A DNA stretch of 64,000 bases from Thermohalobaculum sp963721105 (GCA_963721105.1 CAVRHY010000012.1:107381-171380), one strand, 5' to 3'; positions 9,347 to 20,667 are shown, numbered from the stretch's first letter. Notes: generated by a model from the sequence alone, not told the origin. A program made the numbers and translations.

Positions 9347-12272
9347 CTATTTCATGATGAAGAAGCTGAGGGCGAGCGATGCCTGGCCGCGCTGCGCCGC
9401 GCCGAGCAGCGCGTCAAGGTTCTCCGAAGCCGCGCCGTCCGCGTCGTCGCGCGGCCGGGCGGCAATCAGGATCTGCGGGCCGTGCGCCGTGACCGGGACC
9501 GAGAAGCCGGTCTCGCCATCGCGGGTTTCCACATATTTCGACAGGTCCGTGACGCCGCCCAGGTGGTCGTAGAGGAACAGGCGTGCCCCCTGCCCGCCCT
9601 CGATCTTGCCCCTCAGCTTGTCGCCCGCGGTCAGTTCGTCGCGGTCGAGGTCGATGACCAACGAATTGTCCAGCGCCTGTGGCCCGATCTGGTCGAGCGC
9701 GTGGATCAGCGGGCATTGCTGCTCGGTGATCGGGCGCATTCCGATGTTCGCCTCGAAGCCCATGTCGCGCTTGAAGGCGGAATCGAAGTCGATGACCGGC
9801 TGGACCTTGTCCTGGGCGGCGAAAACCTCGATCTGCGCCAGCCGAGGGCCGAGGTCGAGCGGCCGAGACAGGAAGCAGTCGCCGCCGTTGTAGCCGATGA
9901 TGTAGTCGCGCATGGCCTTGTTCTCGACCGGCGGCGCAATCGTCAGCGAGACCGGGATCGGCTGGCTGACCAGCCCCTCCGGGTCGATGGCGGCGACGCG
10001 GATCTGGTAGTCGCCGAACTCGGCCGGCGTGCCGTAAAGCTGGGCCACCCCGCCCTCGGCCAACCGGACGGTCAACCCGTTCGGCATCATGCCCTCGACC
10101 TTCAGCGTCATGGCCGAGGGTCCTTTCTCGTCGAAGAACGAACCGAGCCGCACGTTCACCGGCTGGCCCTGCGCGATGGACAGCGGCCCGGGCGAGGCGC
10201 TCTCGATCGTCGGGGGCTGGTTCTGCGGCGACGGGATGCTGGCGATCACCGGGCTGTCGGAGGATGCCCCGCCGCCGGACGGCTGCTGCGGCTGCGCCCG
10301 CGCCCCCCGTCCGTGGCAGCGGCAGGTCGCCGCCGCCGGTCTGCGTGTGCAGTGTCGCCGGACCGCCCTCAAGCGACGGGGCGTTCAGGCCGCCGGACGG
10401 ACCCGTGGCGACCGATGGCTCGGGCGCGTCGGCTGTCGGGTCCTTGTCGACCGGCGGGACGATGGGCAGGCCGCCGCCACCCGCCGAGGGCGCCAGCGTC
10501 GGCGCGTCGGTCTGGCCGAGCGTCGGCTCGCTGCCGGTCGCGCCGGAAAGAACGCCGCCGGAGGCGCCGCCGGTCACCGGGGCCAACAGCCCGCCCGGCA
10601 CGCCGGTCGCGACACGCGGCTCGACCGAGCCGGCTGTCGGGTCGGCGTCGGCGGGCGGCAGGGTCGGCGCGCTGCCGCTGCCGGTCGCCGGGGCAAGCGT
10701 CGGGGCGTTGCCTGCGGGCGGCGGTTTGGCGCCGCCCGAGGCACCCCCGAGAGTCGATGCGCCCGAATCCGTCGAGGGCGGCGCCGTCAGGGAGCCCGCG
10801 GGCGCGGCCGGTGCCGCCGGGGTCGCCAGGGCGATCTGGCCGCCCCGCTCGACCGCGAGGCTTATGGTCATGCGCGCGGTCTGCCCCGCCGGAGAGGCGG
10901 CAACGACCCCGAAGTCGTATTGGCCGGGCCTGGTCGGCGTGCCGGACAGCCGGGCGCCGCCGTCCGGCGCATCGCCGAGCGTGAGGCCGGAGGGCAGCGT
11001 CCCGTCGGGGGCAAAGACCAGGTCGGTCGGGTCGCCGTCATAGGTGAAGGGCGGCGAGGTCCAGGAGTAGCGCTCGCCGGCCTGCGCCGCCGGGGCGACG
11101 ACGGAGTCGGCGGGCGCCGCCAGCCCGGCCCGGGCGGTGTTCTCGCCGGTGGGGTTCAGCGCCGCGCCGGTCGCTGCACTGTCTGCCGGCCTGGCGCCGG
11201 GCGCGCCGACATCGTCGCCGCCGATCAGCAAGACGGCCGCGGCCGCCGCGACGGCGAGGCCGATCCCGCCGGCGCCGATCCAGAGCCATGGCGGGCCCTT
11301 GCGGGTCCCCTCCGCGGCGCCGCCCGACTGCCGCCGGCGTTCGCGCGGATGCACCGGGCCGGCCGCAGCAGCGGCGGGCGCGGCGGACGGTGGGGGCGCG
11401 GCGGCGGGCTTGCCGGCGGCGCCGCCCTTGGGCGCGGCGCCCGGGGCGGTCCAGTCGGCGACCGCCTGCATGTCAGCGGGCCGGTCGGCCGGGTCCGGCT
11501 GGACCATCGACTCGATCAGCGGCCGGATCCATTCAGGGACCTCGGACAGATCGGGCACCGTCCGGCGTTTCTCGATCACCTCGACCTGGCTGCCGCCCAT
11601 CGGCAGGGCCGTGCCGATCGCCGCCTCGGCGAAGACGAGGCCCAGCGAGTAGATGTCGGACTTGCCCGTCACCTCGCCGCCGGCGAGGCCGAGCTGCTCG
11701 GGCGACACGTATTTCAGCTTGCCGGCGAAGCCCGAGCCGATCAGCGTGCCCTCGTTCGTCGCCGTCGATTTGGCGATGCCGAAATCGATGATCTTGGCCT
11801 TCCCGACCTCGCCGTCGACGAGGATGATGTTGTCGGGCGAGATGTCGCGGTGGATGACGCCCAGCTTGTGCGCGGCGTGCAGTCCGCCGGCGACGCGCTG
11901 GCGGAGCACGGTCATGCGCTCCTCCTTGAGCGGCGCCTCACGCAGCCTGTCGGCGAGTGACGGGCCCGACGCGAACTCCATCGAGAGGTACGGCCGGTTC
12001 AGCGTAGGGTCGACCGAGAAGACATAGTAGCGCACGATCGCCTCGTGGTAGAGGTTGTGCAGCGTCGAGGCCTCCTTGCGGAACAGGTCGAGGATGATCT
12101 CGTTGTTCGCGTGCTCGGGCAGGATCATCTTGATGGCGACCTTGTCGCCGGTCTGGATCACGCGGCCGATATAGACCTCGCCCATGCCGCCGATGGCGAG
12201 GCGCTTCTCGATCTCGTAGATGCCATTGAGCTGGGTTCCCGCCGGGACCCCGCCCCCGTCGACAAGCGTCAT
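9347..12272 (-). CDS. T6SS-associated Ser/Thr protein kinase with periplasmic Ig-like domains, one frameshift
   Basis: PpkA/ImpN-position kinase that ends the T6SS operon, about 975 residues after correcting one frame change. The cytoplasmic kinase domain (about 15-270) has VAIKM (Lys48), HRDISPDN (141-148), DFGIAKS (163-169) and the SDIYSLG region. A transmembrane helix lies at about 328-350 (WLWIGAGGIGLAVAAAAAVL). The outer part is a Gly/Pro/Ala-rich region with imperfect repeats (DADPTAGSVEP, DKDPTADAPEP). It also has two He_PIG/cadherin-like modules ending in GTPTRPGQYDFGV and GTPAEFGDYQIRV, and a C-terminal domain with YNGGDCF and a QCP motif. The frame changes in a run of six C (plus strand 10303-10308); removing one base joins the frames. 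Its start overlaps the phosphatase gene by 4 bases. Confidence 0.85.
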
Positions 12273-13087
12273 GACTCACCCCGATATGCCCGCGCCGCGC
12301 CCGGCTGACCCGCCCCCGGCTGTACGGCACTCCCCTGAAGTGCCGGCCGGACCGCCGTCACCTCGCGGCAGGACACCGTCACGACGGTCACGTTGTCTTT
12401 TGCCCCGCGCTCGAGCGTCGTGGCAATCAATTGTTCGACGGCGCGGCCGAGGGGCCGGAGGCTGGCCATGCGGCCGATCTCGTCATCGGCGACGTGCGCC
12501 GTCAGCCCGTCCGAGCAGATGACGAAGATGTCGCCGTCCTCGATCCGGCCCTGCACCATGTCGAGCTCGGGCTCGTCGAAGACGCCGATGGCGCGCGTGA
12601 TGACGTTGCGCCGCGGCCAGCTCTGCGCCTCCTCGGGCGTCAGCGTGCCGCGGTCGATCAGCTCCTGCGCCTCGGTATGGTCGCGTGTTACCTGGGCGAT
12701 GACGTCGTGGCGCACCAGGTAGACGCGGCTATCGCCCGACCAGACGCAGGCATAGGCACCGTCGAAGATGACGAGCGACGCCAGCGTGCAGCCGATCATC
12801 GCGCGCTCGCCGCGGCCGCGCGCCGCGGCGCGCAGGATGGCGTTGGCGTCGATGACCTTCTGCTCGAGCGCGGTCAGGAGCTCGGGTGCCGTCGTCGCAG
12901 GCTGCAGCGTGCCGAGCTCGCGCACCACGGTCTGGCTGGCGAAGTCGCCGGCGTCGTGGCCGCCCATGCCGTCGGCGACCAGCCAGAGGCCGAGGTCCGG
13001 CCGGGCGAGAAAGCTGTCCTCGTTGACCTCTCGGACGCGGCCGACATCGGTCGCCGCCTCGCTTTCGATACTGAAATGCGCCCGCAT
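12269..13087 (-). CDS. PP2C-family Ser/Thr phosphatase of the T6SS
   Basis: Metal-dependent PPM/PP2C phosphatase, 272 residues, the counterpart of the adjacent kinase in T6SS threonine-phosphorylation control (PppA in Pseudomonas). Motifs in order: GRVREVNEDSF near residue 16, LVADGMGGHDAG (36-47) with the metal-binding Asp, WSGDSRVYL, CSDGLTAHV and KDNVTVV near the C-terminus. No signal peptide or membrane segment, so cytoplasmic. Its stop overlaps the kinase start by 4 bases and its start overlaps the tagF stop, so the three genes are tightly coupled. The last 25 or so residues are a Gly/Gln/Ala-rich tail. Confidence 0.92.
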   Translation of the reverse strand: MRAHFSIESEAATDVGRVREVNEDSFLARPDLGLWLVADGMGGHDAGDFASQTVVRELGTLQPATTAPELLTALEQKVIDANAILRAAARGRGERAMIGCTLASLVIFDGAYACVWSGDSRVYLVRHDVIAQVTRDHTEAQELIDRGTLTPEEAQSWPRRNVITRAIGVFDEPELDMVQGRIEDGDIFVICSDGLTAHVADDEIGRMASLRPLGRAVEQLIATTLERGAKDNVTVVTVSCREVTAVRPALQGSAVQPGAGQPGAARAYRGES

Positions 13088-13764
13088 CAGCTCTCCCCCA
13101 GGGCAGGGGTCAGCGCGGCCTGCCGGTCCGGTTCGATCATGGCGGCGAACTCCTCGGGCGAGGGCAGGCCGCGGCGGATCAAGGCCCTGGGCGGGGTCGC
13201 GCCGTCATCCGGCGACGGAACCCACCAACAGCTGAAGCGGTCGTAGAACTCGTTGATCATGCCGTCGCGGAGCGCGGCAAAAAGGCCCGGAACGTCCACC
13301 CCGGTGCCGACGGGCACGACCTCATCAGCGGCCGGCGCCGTCGTGGCCGGCGCCGGCAGCGCGGCGAGGCCGGCCAGCAGGTCTTCGTAGGTGCCGCCCT
13401 CGGACAGCGCGTCGAGCATCAGCGCCTCGGCGGCGTCGAACCATGCGGCCTGCTCGTGCCTCTCAGGCGGCGGGAGGTCGGCATCGACCGTGCCGAGGAT
13501 CGCAAGCGGGAAATAGCGGCCGACGCCGTCGACCGAGGGCATCATGGCGCCGAGCGCCGTCACCCCGGCGACGCGCCGACCCAGCCAGAAGCGCCAGATC
13601 GGCGCCTGCAGCCAGGCATCCACCCACCCCTGGCCAAGCGCGCGGCGGCTGTCCTGCATGGCCTGCTGCAGCCAAGGGTCGAGCGCCGCCATCAGGCGCC
13701 GGTCGACGCCGTGCTGCACGTAGTCGCGCCGCGCCGGAAGCTTGCCGAAGACGCCGACCCCCAT
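13087..13764 (-). CDS. tagF: T6SS accessory protein TagF (ImpM)
   Basis: 225-residue TagF/ImpM family protein. In Pseudomonas and Agrobacterium, TagF domains repress T6SS assembly post-translationally, acting with or through the FHA protein. Diagnostic segments are the N-terminal GVFGKLPARRDYVQ, the central LQAPIWRFWLG, and MMPSVDGVGRYFPLAIL. The C-terminal FYDRFSCWWVP is also typical. No membrane segment. It sits between tssM and the phosphatase, the usual position for this control block. The start ATG is close to the family N-terminus. Confidence 0.9.
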   Translation of the reverse strand: MGVGVFGKLPARRDYVQHGVDRRLMAALDPWLQQAMQDSRRALGQGWVDAWLQAPIWRFWLGRRVAGVTALGAMMPSVDGVGRYFPLAILGTVDADLPPPERHEQAAWFDAAEALMLDALSEGGTYEDLLAGLAALPAPATTAPAADEVVPVGTGVDVPGLFAALRDGMINEFYDRFSCWWVPSPDDGATPPRALIRRGLPSPEEFAAMIEPDRQAALTPALGES

Positions 13765-13780
13765 GCTCGCCGGCCCTCCC

Positions 13781-16700
13781 TCACAACCCGCGCGGGCAGC
13801 GGAACTCGGTCAGCGCCGACAGCGTGAACGGGTTCAGCACCGAGGAGGGCCGGATCGTGAACGAGGCGTCGCGACCGCCGATCGTGAAGTCAACGGCGAT
13901 GCGGTCACCCTGGTCGAGCGCCGCGCCCTTGCGCACCATCTTGAAGAGGCCCCAGATGCCGGATTCACTGACGCGGCTCTGCTGGCCCGGCAGCTCGGGC
14001 GTGACCGCCACCTCGACCCGTCCGCCGCCGGGTCCGGGCCAGTTCATCAAGACCGCCCGTGCGGCGCGGTGGTCGTAGACGAGCTGCTGGCCGTCGACGT
14101 CGAAGGTCACGGTGTAGGCGTCCGGGCTGAGCGTCACCGGGGTCACGTCGAAGGCGACCGCTGGCATGGCGCCGCCGCTGGCGAAGAAGGCGTCGCGGAT
14201 CTGGGCGGCACGCTGGAACTGGCGCAGCGCCGTCGGCGACAGCGTCCGCGACAGCTCGGTATCGCCGCGCCAGCGCCAGGACGGGCCGGACTGGTCGACC
14301 ATGCTGGCCAGCTTCTGCTGGAAGAAGGTGTTAATGATCCCGTTCGGCCCGAACAGCCGGGCGAAATCGGCCAGCGGCACCTCGCGCGATGCACTCGGGA
14401 AGAACGGGTATCGGTTGTCGACGACCTGCTCGCACTGGGCGGTTACCTGGTCGCCCAGCGACTGGTTGAGCTGGGCCTTGGACGAGCCGAGCGCGATGCC
14501 GCCCAGCGCCTCGATCGTGCCCTCGGTCATGTTGACGACCAGCCCCGGCTGGCGCGCCGCGTCGGCCTTCATGGCCAGGATCTCGGCCTGCATGGTCTGC
14601 ACGGCCTGCTCCTTGGCCGCGCCGCCGGCCTGCATGAGGTTGAGCGCCTGGTAGAGGTTGTTGAAGCGGGCGATCAGCGCGTCGACGGGCGCCGGGCCGC
14701 CGGCGGTGGCAGCGGTGGCGAACTCGTGCAGCGGCTTGAAGTGCGCCTCGATGTCCTCGCCGTAGTTGACGACGCGGCGCCGCGCCGGCGTTCCCGCCCT
14801 GCTGGTCGAGCGCGGTCAGCGCCAGCGCCGTGCCGACCTGGCCGCCGGCCGCCGTGGCCTTCTGCACGCCCTTGGTCTCGAGCGCGTTCGAGAGCTTGCT
14901 GGCATCGGCGCCGGACCCGGCCTCGGCGCCCTCCGGCATCGCCGTGAGCTTGGTCTCCTTGGTCATCGAGATCAAAAGCTGCTTGAGCGGCGAGGTCGGG
15001 GCGGCCAGCGCGCTCATCACGCGCAGGTCGCTGCCGCCGCCGACGGAGGCGATCTTCAGCCGCGCAAGCTGGTTGTCCCAGGCCTCGATGAACTCCGCCC
15101 GGTAGCGGTTCATGATGTCCTGGCGGATGGTCGCGAACTGCGCCTCGATGGCGGACTGCTCGCCGACATCGCCCAGCACCCAGCGCTCGCTGCGGGCGCG
15201 CTCGACCATCGGCTCCATCTGCGCCAGCACGCCGTCGTGGAAGCCGGCCCAGGTGAAGAACCCGGGCACCGCGACCTCGGAGAGGGCGCGGCCATCGCGG
15301 GTCTCGAAGACCAGCGTCGAATCCGGGCCGCCCCGGGTCGCGGCGTTCCACTCGGGATATCCCTGCCCCTCGGCGCGGGTCTTCATCAGCGTGTAGGCGC
15401 GGTCGGCCACCGGCATGCGGGCCAGCGTGCGCTGCGCCTCCTGCACGAGCGGGCCGTTCAGCCCGACCTTGGACGACGGCCGCTCGAGCGCCGCGTCCAG
15501 GTGGGCCATCAGCCGCTCCCGGCCCTTGGCGTTGCCGGCGCCCGGGTAGAGGTTCGCCCAGTCGCGCGCCATCCAGGTGCGCACCAGGTCCTCGTCCATG
15601 CGCGCCTGGCCGCCCAGCATCAGGTAGACCTTGAGGCCCTCGTAGACGAAGGCAGTGTTCTGGATGTTCTTCTCGAGCAGTTGCTCGAGCCGGAAGATCA
15701 GCCGCGGCAGGAACAGCCGGTCGAGCGCGTCGCGATAGGCGCCGACATTGGCGGCGCGCAGCCGCTCGTGCTGGCCGAGGCCGAGGCTCTCGGAAACCGG
15801 CGCGCTGTCGTCGAGCGAGGCATAGCCGAGCGGCATGTAGCGCAGCTTGTCGAGGGGCTGGAGCACGGTATGCAGGTCGCCGTCGGCGACCTTGGTCTCG
15901 TTGATCTGGCTGGCGGCCAGCTCGCGGTACTCGTCGACGGCATGGTCGATCTGGTCCTCGAGCGCCGCGTTGCGCATGTAGCTGTAGCCCCAGGCGCCGC
16001 CGACGCCGGCGACGAGCAGGAACAGCGCCGCGTAGGCGCCGGCGCGCAGCAGGAAGTTGCGCCGGACATGGCCGATATTGGTCGAGACCCAGCCGGATTC
16101 GGCGAACACCACCCGCTGCAGCAGGTCGGTCAGGAAGAAGCTCTTGCCCTGGCCGGAGAAGGCCATCGCGACGCCGCCCTGGGCGCCGAAATTGCGGCCG
16201 AGCGCGCCCAGCACCCGGTCGATCGGCGTGCCTTCCTGCGTGCCGGAGGTGAAGTAGACGCCGCGCAGCGCCGCCTCGGTCTGGTAGCGCGACGGCTCGA
16301 ACACCTTCACCAGGAACTCGTTGATCGGCGCCTTCAGCGAGGCCATCTGCGTCGGGAAGCCGAAGATGCGGCTGCGGGCGCGGGCGTCCGGCTCCATCTG
16401 CAGGCGGTCGGTCATCTGGTCCGACAGCGCCATCATCAGGTCGTCGAACTCCTCGGGGAAGGTCGCGACCATGTTGTCGTTGCGGTCCTTGGGCTTGAAG
16501 GTCATGCCCCAGACCATCTCCCGCTGCTCGGGCGTGAGATCGCCGAAGAACTCCATGAAGCCGGCGACCAGGTCCATCTTGGTCAGCATGACGTAGACGG
16601 GGAAGCTGATCTTCAGCCGGTTGTGCAGCTCGTCCAGGCGCCGACGGATCGCGCCGGCATGCGCGTCCAGCTCGGCCGGCCCCAGCGTCATGATGTCCTC

Positions 16701-17334
16701 GACCGAGATGCAGACCAGCACGCCGTTGATCGGCTGGGCCGGCCGGTTCTCGGCCATCATGTCGAGGAAGCCGGTCCAGCTGCGCTTGTCCGCCTCGGCA
16801 TCGGAATCCTGCGTCGTGTAGCGCCCGGCGGTGTCGATCATCACCGCCTCCTCGGTGAACCACCAGTCGCAGTGCCGGGTGCCGCCGACGCCGGCGATCG
16901 CAGCCGCACCGCCCGGACCCGCCAGCGGGAACTTGAGGCCCGAATTGACCAGCGCCGTCGTCTTGCCCGAGCCCGGCGGGCCGATGATGACGTACCAGGG
17001 CAGGTCGTAGAGATACGCCATGCCGCCGCGCTTCGACGACTTCTTCAGCGTCGACATGGCGTCCTGCATCTTCTCGCGCAGGATAGGCGTATCGTCGGCG
17101 GCGGTCTCGGTGATGCTCTGCTCGATGCCCCGCGGCGCGCTTGCGCCGGCGCATCTCGTGCATCCCCCAGACAGCGGCGGCGACCAGCCAGATCACCGCG
17201 ATGATGACGCTGCGGGTGATGGCGCCGTCCAGGGGATAGACGGTGCCATAACCGGCGAGCGGCCCGACGAACCACACGACGAGGCTGAGCGCGACCAGCC
17301 CGAGGACGGTGAAGACGGTTTTCAGGATGCTCAT
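13781..17334 (-). CDS. tssM: T6SS membrane-complex protein TssM (IcmF/ImpL), two frameshifts
   Basis: Large inner-membrane subunit of the T6SS TssJLM complex, about 1,184 residues when the frames are joined. Two N-terminal membrane helices (VFTVLGLVALSLVVWFVG and SVIIAVIWLVAAAVW) are followed by a cytoplasmic NTPase-like domain with Walker A GPPGSGKTTAL. A third helix (AYAALFLLVAGVGGAWGY) leads into the long periplasmic region and a C-terminal domain ending ALTEFRCPRGL. Frame changes are needed at about 17130, where one G of a GGGG run is surplus, and at about 14775-14800, before VVNYGEDIEAHFKPLHEF. Length and domain order match the family, so the breaks look like sequence errors. It starts 30 bases after tssL. 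Confidence 0.9.
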
Positions 17335-17364
17335 GACATTCGTCCTTGGTACCTCGCCCCGGCG

Positions 17365-18796
17365 CTACTGCGTCCGCTCGACCAGCAGCTCGACGCGGCG
17401 GTTCTGCGGCCAGCAGTTTCGGTCCTCGGCCGGGGTGCAGACCGGGTCGTCGGCGCCACGGCCCTCGACCTGCGTGCGCATGTCGGGCGGCGCGTAGGGC
17501 AGGATGGCGTTCAGCACGGAGTCGGCCCGGGCCTTGGAAAGCTCCTGGTTCGAGCCCCAGCGCGAGGTCGGGCTGAGCGGCTGGGCGTCGGAATGGCCGA
17601 GCGCGACGACGCGGCCGAGCTTGAAGCCCTTCTGGCGCAGCAACTCGGATTCCTGCGCGAAGACCTCCCCGATTCGCTTTGCCAGCGCGTCGAAGTCCTT
17701 GCCGACCTCGGCCTTGCCCGAGGGGAACAGGAGCTGGTTCGACATGCGCACGATGATGAAGTTGGCGTCCAGGTAGTCGGCGCTGACCAGCTCCTTGCCG
17801 ATCTCGGGCGCCAGCGCCTCGCGGATGCGCTCGAGCTGCCCGTTGTCCACGGACTCGACCGGCGGCGGGGGTGGCGGGGGCGGCGGCGCCGCGGCGTAGG
17901 CGGCGCGGACGATCTCGACATCGCCTTCGGGGTGGATCGCCTGGATCTCGCTGGCGAGCCGCTGGCTGCCGCTGGCCAGCGACATGCGCAGGCCGAAGAA
18001 GACGCCGACCAGCAAGCAGCGCCGCGACCGCGGCGACCGCCCAGAACGGGATCTGCCGGCCGATGGTCTTGCGGCCGACATCCATGCCCTTCCAGTTCGG
18101 CGACAGCGCCCAGCCGCCGCCATGCGTGACGCCGCGCAGCGCCTGGTAGACGTCGCGCCGGATCGTCTGCAGCGCCGACTGGCCCTGCGGCGAGGCGCGG
18201 TGCATGCCCTCGAAGCCGAGCGCGAGGCAGGCGTATTTCAGCTCGAGCAGGTCGTAGTTCGCGCTCGGGTTCTTCATCGCCTCCTGGAGGTTGTCGAAGA
18301 ACCGCGTGCCGCCGATGCGCTCGCCGAAATAGCGGCCCAGCATCGGGTCCTGCGTCCAGATGTGCCGGTCGTCGCCGGGCAGGTTCTGCACGATGTCGTC
18401 GGCCGTCGCGCAGAGCGCGTACTTCGCCGTCTTGAGCTGCTCGGGATAGGCGCCGGCATCGGTCGCGGCCTTCTCGAAGCCCTCGATGGAGCGGCTGACC
18501 GACGCCTTGAGGTCGGCGAACTTCGCCTGCGTCATGGCGTTGCGCAGCCGCCCCAGCAGATCCAGCAGCGGACCTGCGGCGACGATCAGCGGGTTCGCGC
18601 CCGGCGTCCTGACGGTCTCGACCGGGCGGCCGGTCGGCGCCTGCACGGGCTGGCGGCCGGGCGCGGCGCCTGGCTGCGGCGGCGGGGTGGCGCCGCGGGC
18701 GCCGCCGGGCTGGGGCGCCACCGGGCGGCCGCCCGGCTGCGGCCGGATGATGGTGCGTTCGTTCTGGCCGAAGGGATCGAACGGGTCGTTGCTCAT
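17365..18796 (-). CDS. tssL: T6SS protein TssL (DotU/ImpK) with OmpA-type peptidoglycan-binding domain, one frameshift
   Basis: About 477-residue extended TssL that anchors the membrane complex. A Pro/Gly-rich N-terminus (about 1-70) precedes the DotU domain, with PLLDLLGRLRNA, KYALCATADDIVQNL and FFDNLQEAMKNP. The single membrane helix is PFWAVAAVAALLLVGVFFGL. The periplasmic part has a run of consecutive prolines and an OmpA-like domain with ALGHSDAQPLS, LSKARADSV and NRRVELLV. One surplus base near 18016, inside the membrane-helix codons, shifts the frame. Fusion of an OmpA domain to TssL is common in alphaproteobacterial imp clusters and provides cell-wall anchoring. Its start overlaps the tssK stop by 4 bases. 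Confidence 0.9.
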
Positions 18797-20130
18797 TTCA
18801 CGTCCTCCCTGACCGCCCAGAACTCGAGCTTGAGGTCAGGCCAGTCACCCGAGAAGTGCATGCCGACGGCAGGCGCCTGGCTGAACTCGGCCCAGAGCGG
18901 CGTCTGCCTGTCGAGGCGGAAATAGACATGGTCGGTCAGCGCCCGGATCTGGCGCGGCGGCGTCGGCGTGTGGACCAGCGGCACGCCCGGCAGCTGGGCG
19001 TGCACGATGTCCTGCATCTTGGTCGACGGGCCGACCTTGAAGAGCTGCGGGAAGCTGGCCTGGATCTCGGTCAGCGGCCGGCTGGAGGCGACCTCGAGGA
19101 TGAAGGTCGCGTTCTGGAAGATCGCCCGATCGCGGATCGGCGAGACATAGGCGTTCTGCGCCCGCTCGATCAGCTCGAGCCGGACGGCGCGGCGCTCCAT
19201 CCGGGCGCTCAGCGCCGACTGCAGGTCGCGCAGCACCGGGTGGAAGGTCGTCAGCAGGTCGTCGTGGTCATAGGCATCGTAGCGGTTCGCCATCCGCTTC
19301 GCGCTCGCGAAGGTGGCGAGCTCTCCGGCCAGGCTGACCAGCCGCTCGTAAAGCCGCTCGGGGTGGACGTATTGCGAGCCGCGCATGTGGCGGAGCACCG
19401 GGATCTCGCGGTTCAGCACCTGCAGGATGAAGTAGTCGGCGTATTGCAGGCCGCCGCCCGAGGTCGGGTCGGCGGCGTAGCGGGCGAGCTCTTCCAGCTT
19501 GGTCTCGATCCAGCCGATCACGCGGTCGACGATGCCGTTGAACCCGGCATGCGCGTGCGTGACCAGCGCCGGCGGCAGGTAGCGGCCGTCGAAGACGATG
19601 GTCTTGTCCTGGATCTCGACGACGCGGGCGAGGCCGATCTGCGTGAAGCCGCTCTTCGAGCCGTCGAGCACCGCGTAGGACAGGCGCGGGTGGGCGAGGT
19701 CCAGCTCCTCCTCGCCGCGGGTCGCCGCGGCGGAGTCGATGACCGGGCCGGCGCCCCGCCAGAAGCGCGACGCGCTGTCGGCTTCGGGAAAGTCGACCTC
19801 GCGCGAGTTCTTGGCGATCGCCGGCACCGAGAGGCCGACGATCGTGTTCGACAGGCGCTCGTTCAGCTCGAGCGGCTCGGGCAGCGGCGCGTGGTCGGGA
19901 ATGTCGAAGGGCAGCCCGTCCGGCATGATGCCGGCACAGCGGCGCACCGCGAACTTTCCCTGCTGCGCCAGGTCCTGGTCGATCTCGAGCGCCGTCACGC
20001 CCCAGGGGTAAGGCGTGATCCGCCCGACCCGCGCGGTCAGGTTGTGCTCGTGATAGCGGTCCTGCTGCTGGAAATGCTGCGGGCGCAGGAACAGGCCCTC
20101 GGTCCAGGCAACCTTGCTGTTCCAGCTCAT
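18793..20130 (-). CDS. tssK: T6SS baseplate protein TssK (ImpJ)
   Basis: 445-residue baseplate subunit that links the TssEFG wedge to the TssJLM membrane complex. It is intact, of normal length, and begins MSWNSKVAWTEGLFLRPQHFQQ, the family's most conserved segment. Further family segments are PYPWGV, LQYADYFILQVLNREIP and RLVSLAGELATF. The C-terminal domain has VYFRLDRQTPLW. It is cytoplasmic with no signal peptide. It overlaps tssL by 4 bases and lies about 55 bases downstream of tssJ, consistent with a single operon. Confidence 0.95.
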   Translation of the reverse strand: MSWNSKVAWTEGLFLRPQHFQQQDRYHEHNLTARVGRITPYPWGVTALEIDQDLAQQGKFAVRRCAGIMPDGLPFDIPDHAPLPEPLELNERLSNTIVGLSVPAIAKNSREVDFPEADSASRFWRGAGPVIDSAAATRGEEELDLAHPRLSYAVLDGSKSGFTQIGLARVVEIQDKTIVFDGRYLPPALVTHAHAGFNGIVDRVIGWIETKLEELARYAADPTSGGGLQYADYFILQVLNREIPVLRHMRGSQYVHPERLYERLVSLAGELATFASAKRMANRYDAYDHDDLLTTFHPVLRDLQSALSARMERRAVRLELIERAQNAYVSPIRDRAIFQNATFILEVASSRPLTEIQASFPQLFKVGPSTKMQDIVHAQLPGVPLVHTPTPPRQIRALTDHVYFRLDRQTPLWAEFSQAPAVGMHFSGDWPDLKLEFWAVREDVK

Positions 20131-20184
20131 GCAGCCGTCTCCGCGCGTCGGCGGGCGATCATCGCTTCCTGTCCCGTCACGACG

Positions 20185-20667
20185 CTATTCCAGCGTCACC
20201 TCGTTCGACCCGATCGTGGCGTTCAGGATCGTCACAGCGTGCGGCGCCACGTCCTTCTGGACGCGCCATTTCGCAGTGTCGACGTCGCGATAGGCGGCGG
20301 CGATCCCGACGCCCGCGGTGCCGTCGGGCAGCTCGAAGACCTTCTTCGGTCTCGCGCCCGGGCAGGATCACGAAACGGGCGATGCGCTTCATGGATTCGC
20401 TCAGATCACCCATCTCTCCCCCGGTCAGCGCGTCGTAGTCGCCGATGTTGAAGGGCGCGCCGGGCTGCAGCGCGTAGACGAGCACGACGGTCGGGCTGGC
20501 CCGGCCGGTGGGGTCGGGGTTGGCGTCGTCCGACGCGACGATGTTGACCTGGGCCACGGTCGGGTCCGGCGGCGGCTCGGCGGCGGCGCGCACGACGCCA
20601 GCAGCGCGGAAAGCGCGGCCGAAGCCGCGACCGCGATCACGGACCGCCTGGTCAACACGAACATCAT
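20185..20667 (-). CDS. tssJ: T6SS outer-membrane lipoprotein TssJ, two frameshifts
   Basis: Lipoprotein that anchors the T6SS membrane complex at the outer membrane, about 160 residues. Its signal peptide ends in the lipobox LLASC. It is recognised by QVNIVASDDANPDPTGRASP and VVLVYALQPGAPFNIGDYDAL. The end has ELPDGTAGVGIAAAYRDVD and NEVTLE. The frame changes near 20595, just after the lipobox, and near 20352, between VILPG and KKVFELP; the two changes cancel, so the overall length is unaltered. The start is one of two tandem ATGs (20662-20667) with GGGGAAGAGA before it. It lies between tagH and tssK. Confidence 0.85.

Noticed and set aside
10303..10308. Programmed ribosomal frameshifting in the kinase gene at the six-base G run
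   Set aside because: No stimulatory structure or internal Shine-Dalgarno is evident, and similar breaks occur in many unrelated genes here, so sequence error is simpler.
14766..17204. An 812-codon open frame on the plus strand opposite tssM
   Set aside because: It shadows the conserved TssM sequence, has no recognisable domains and biased low-complexity composition.
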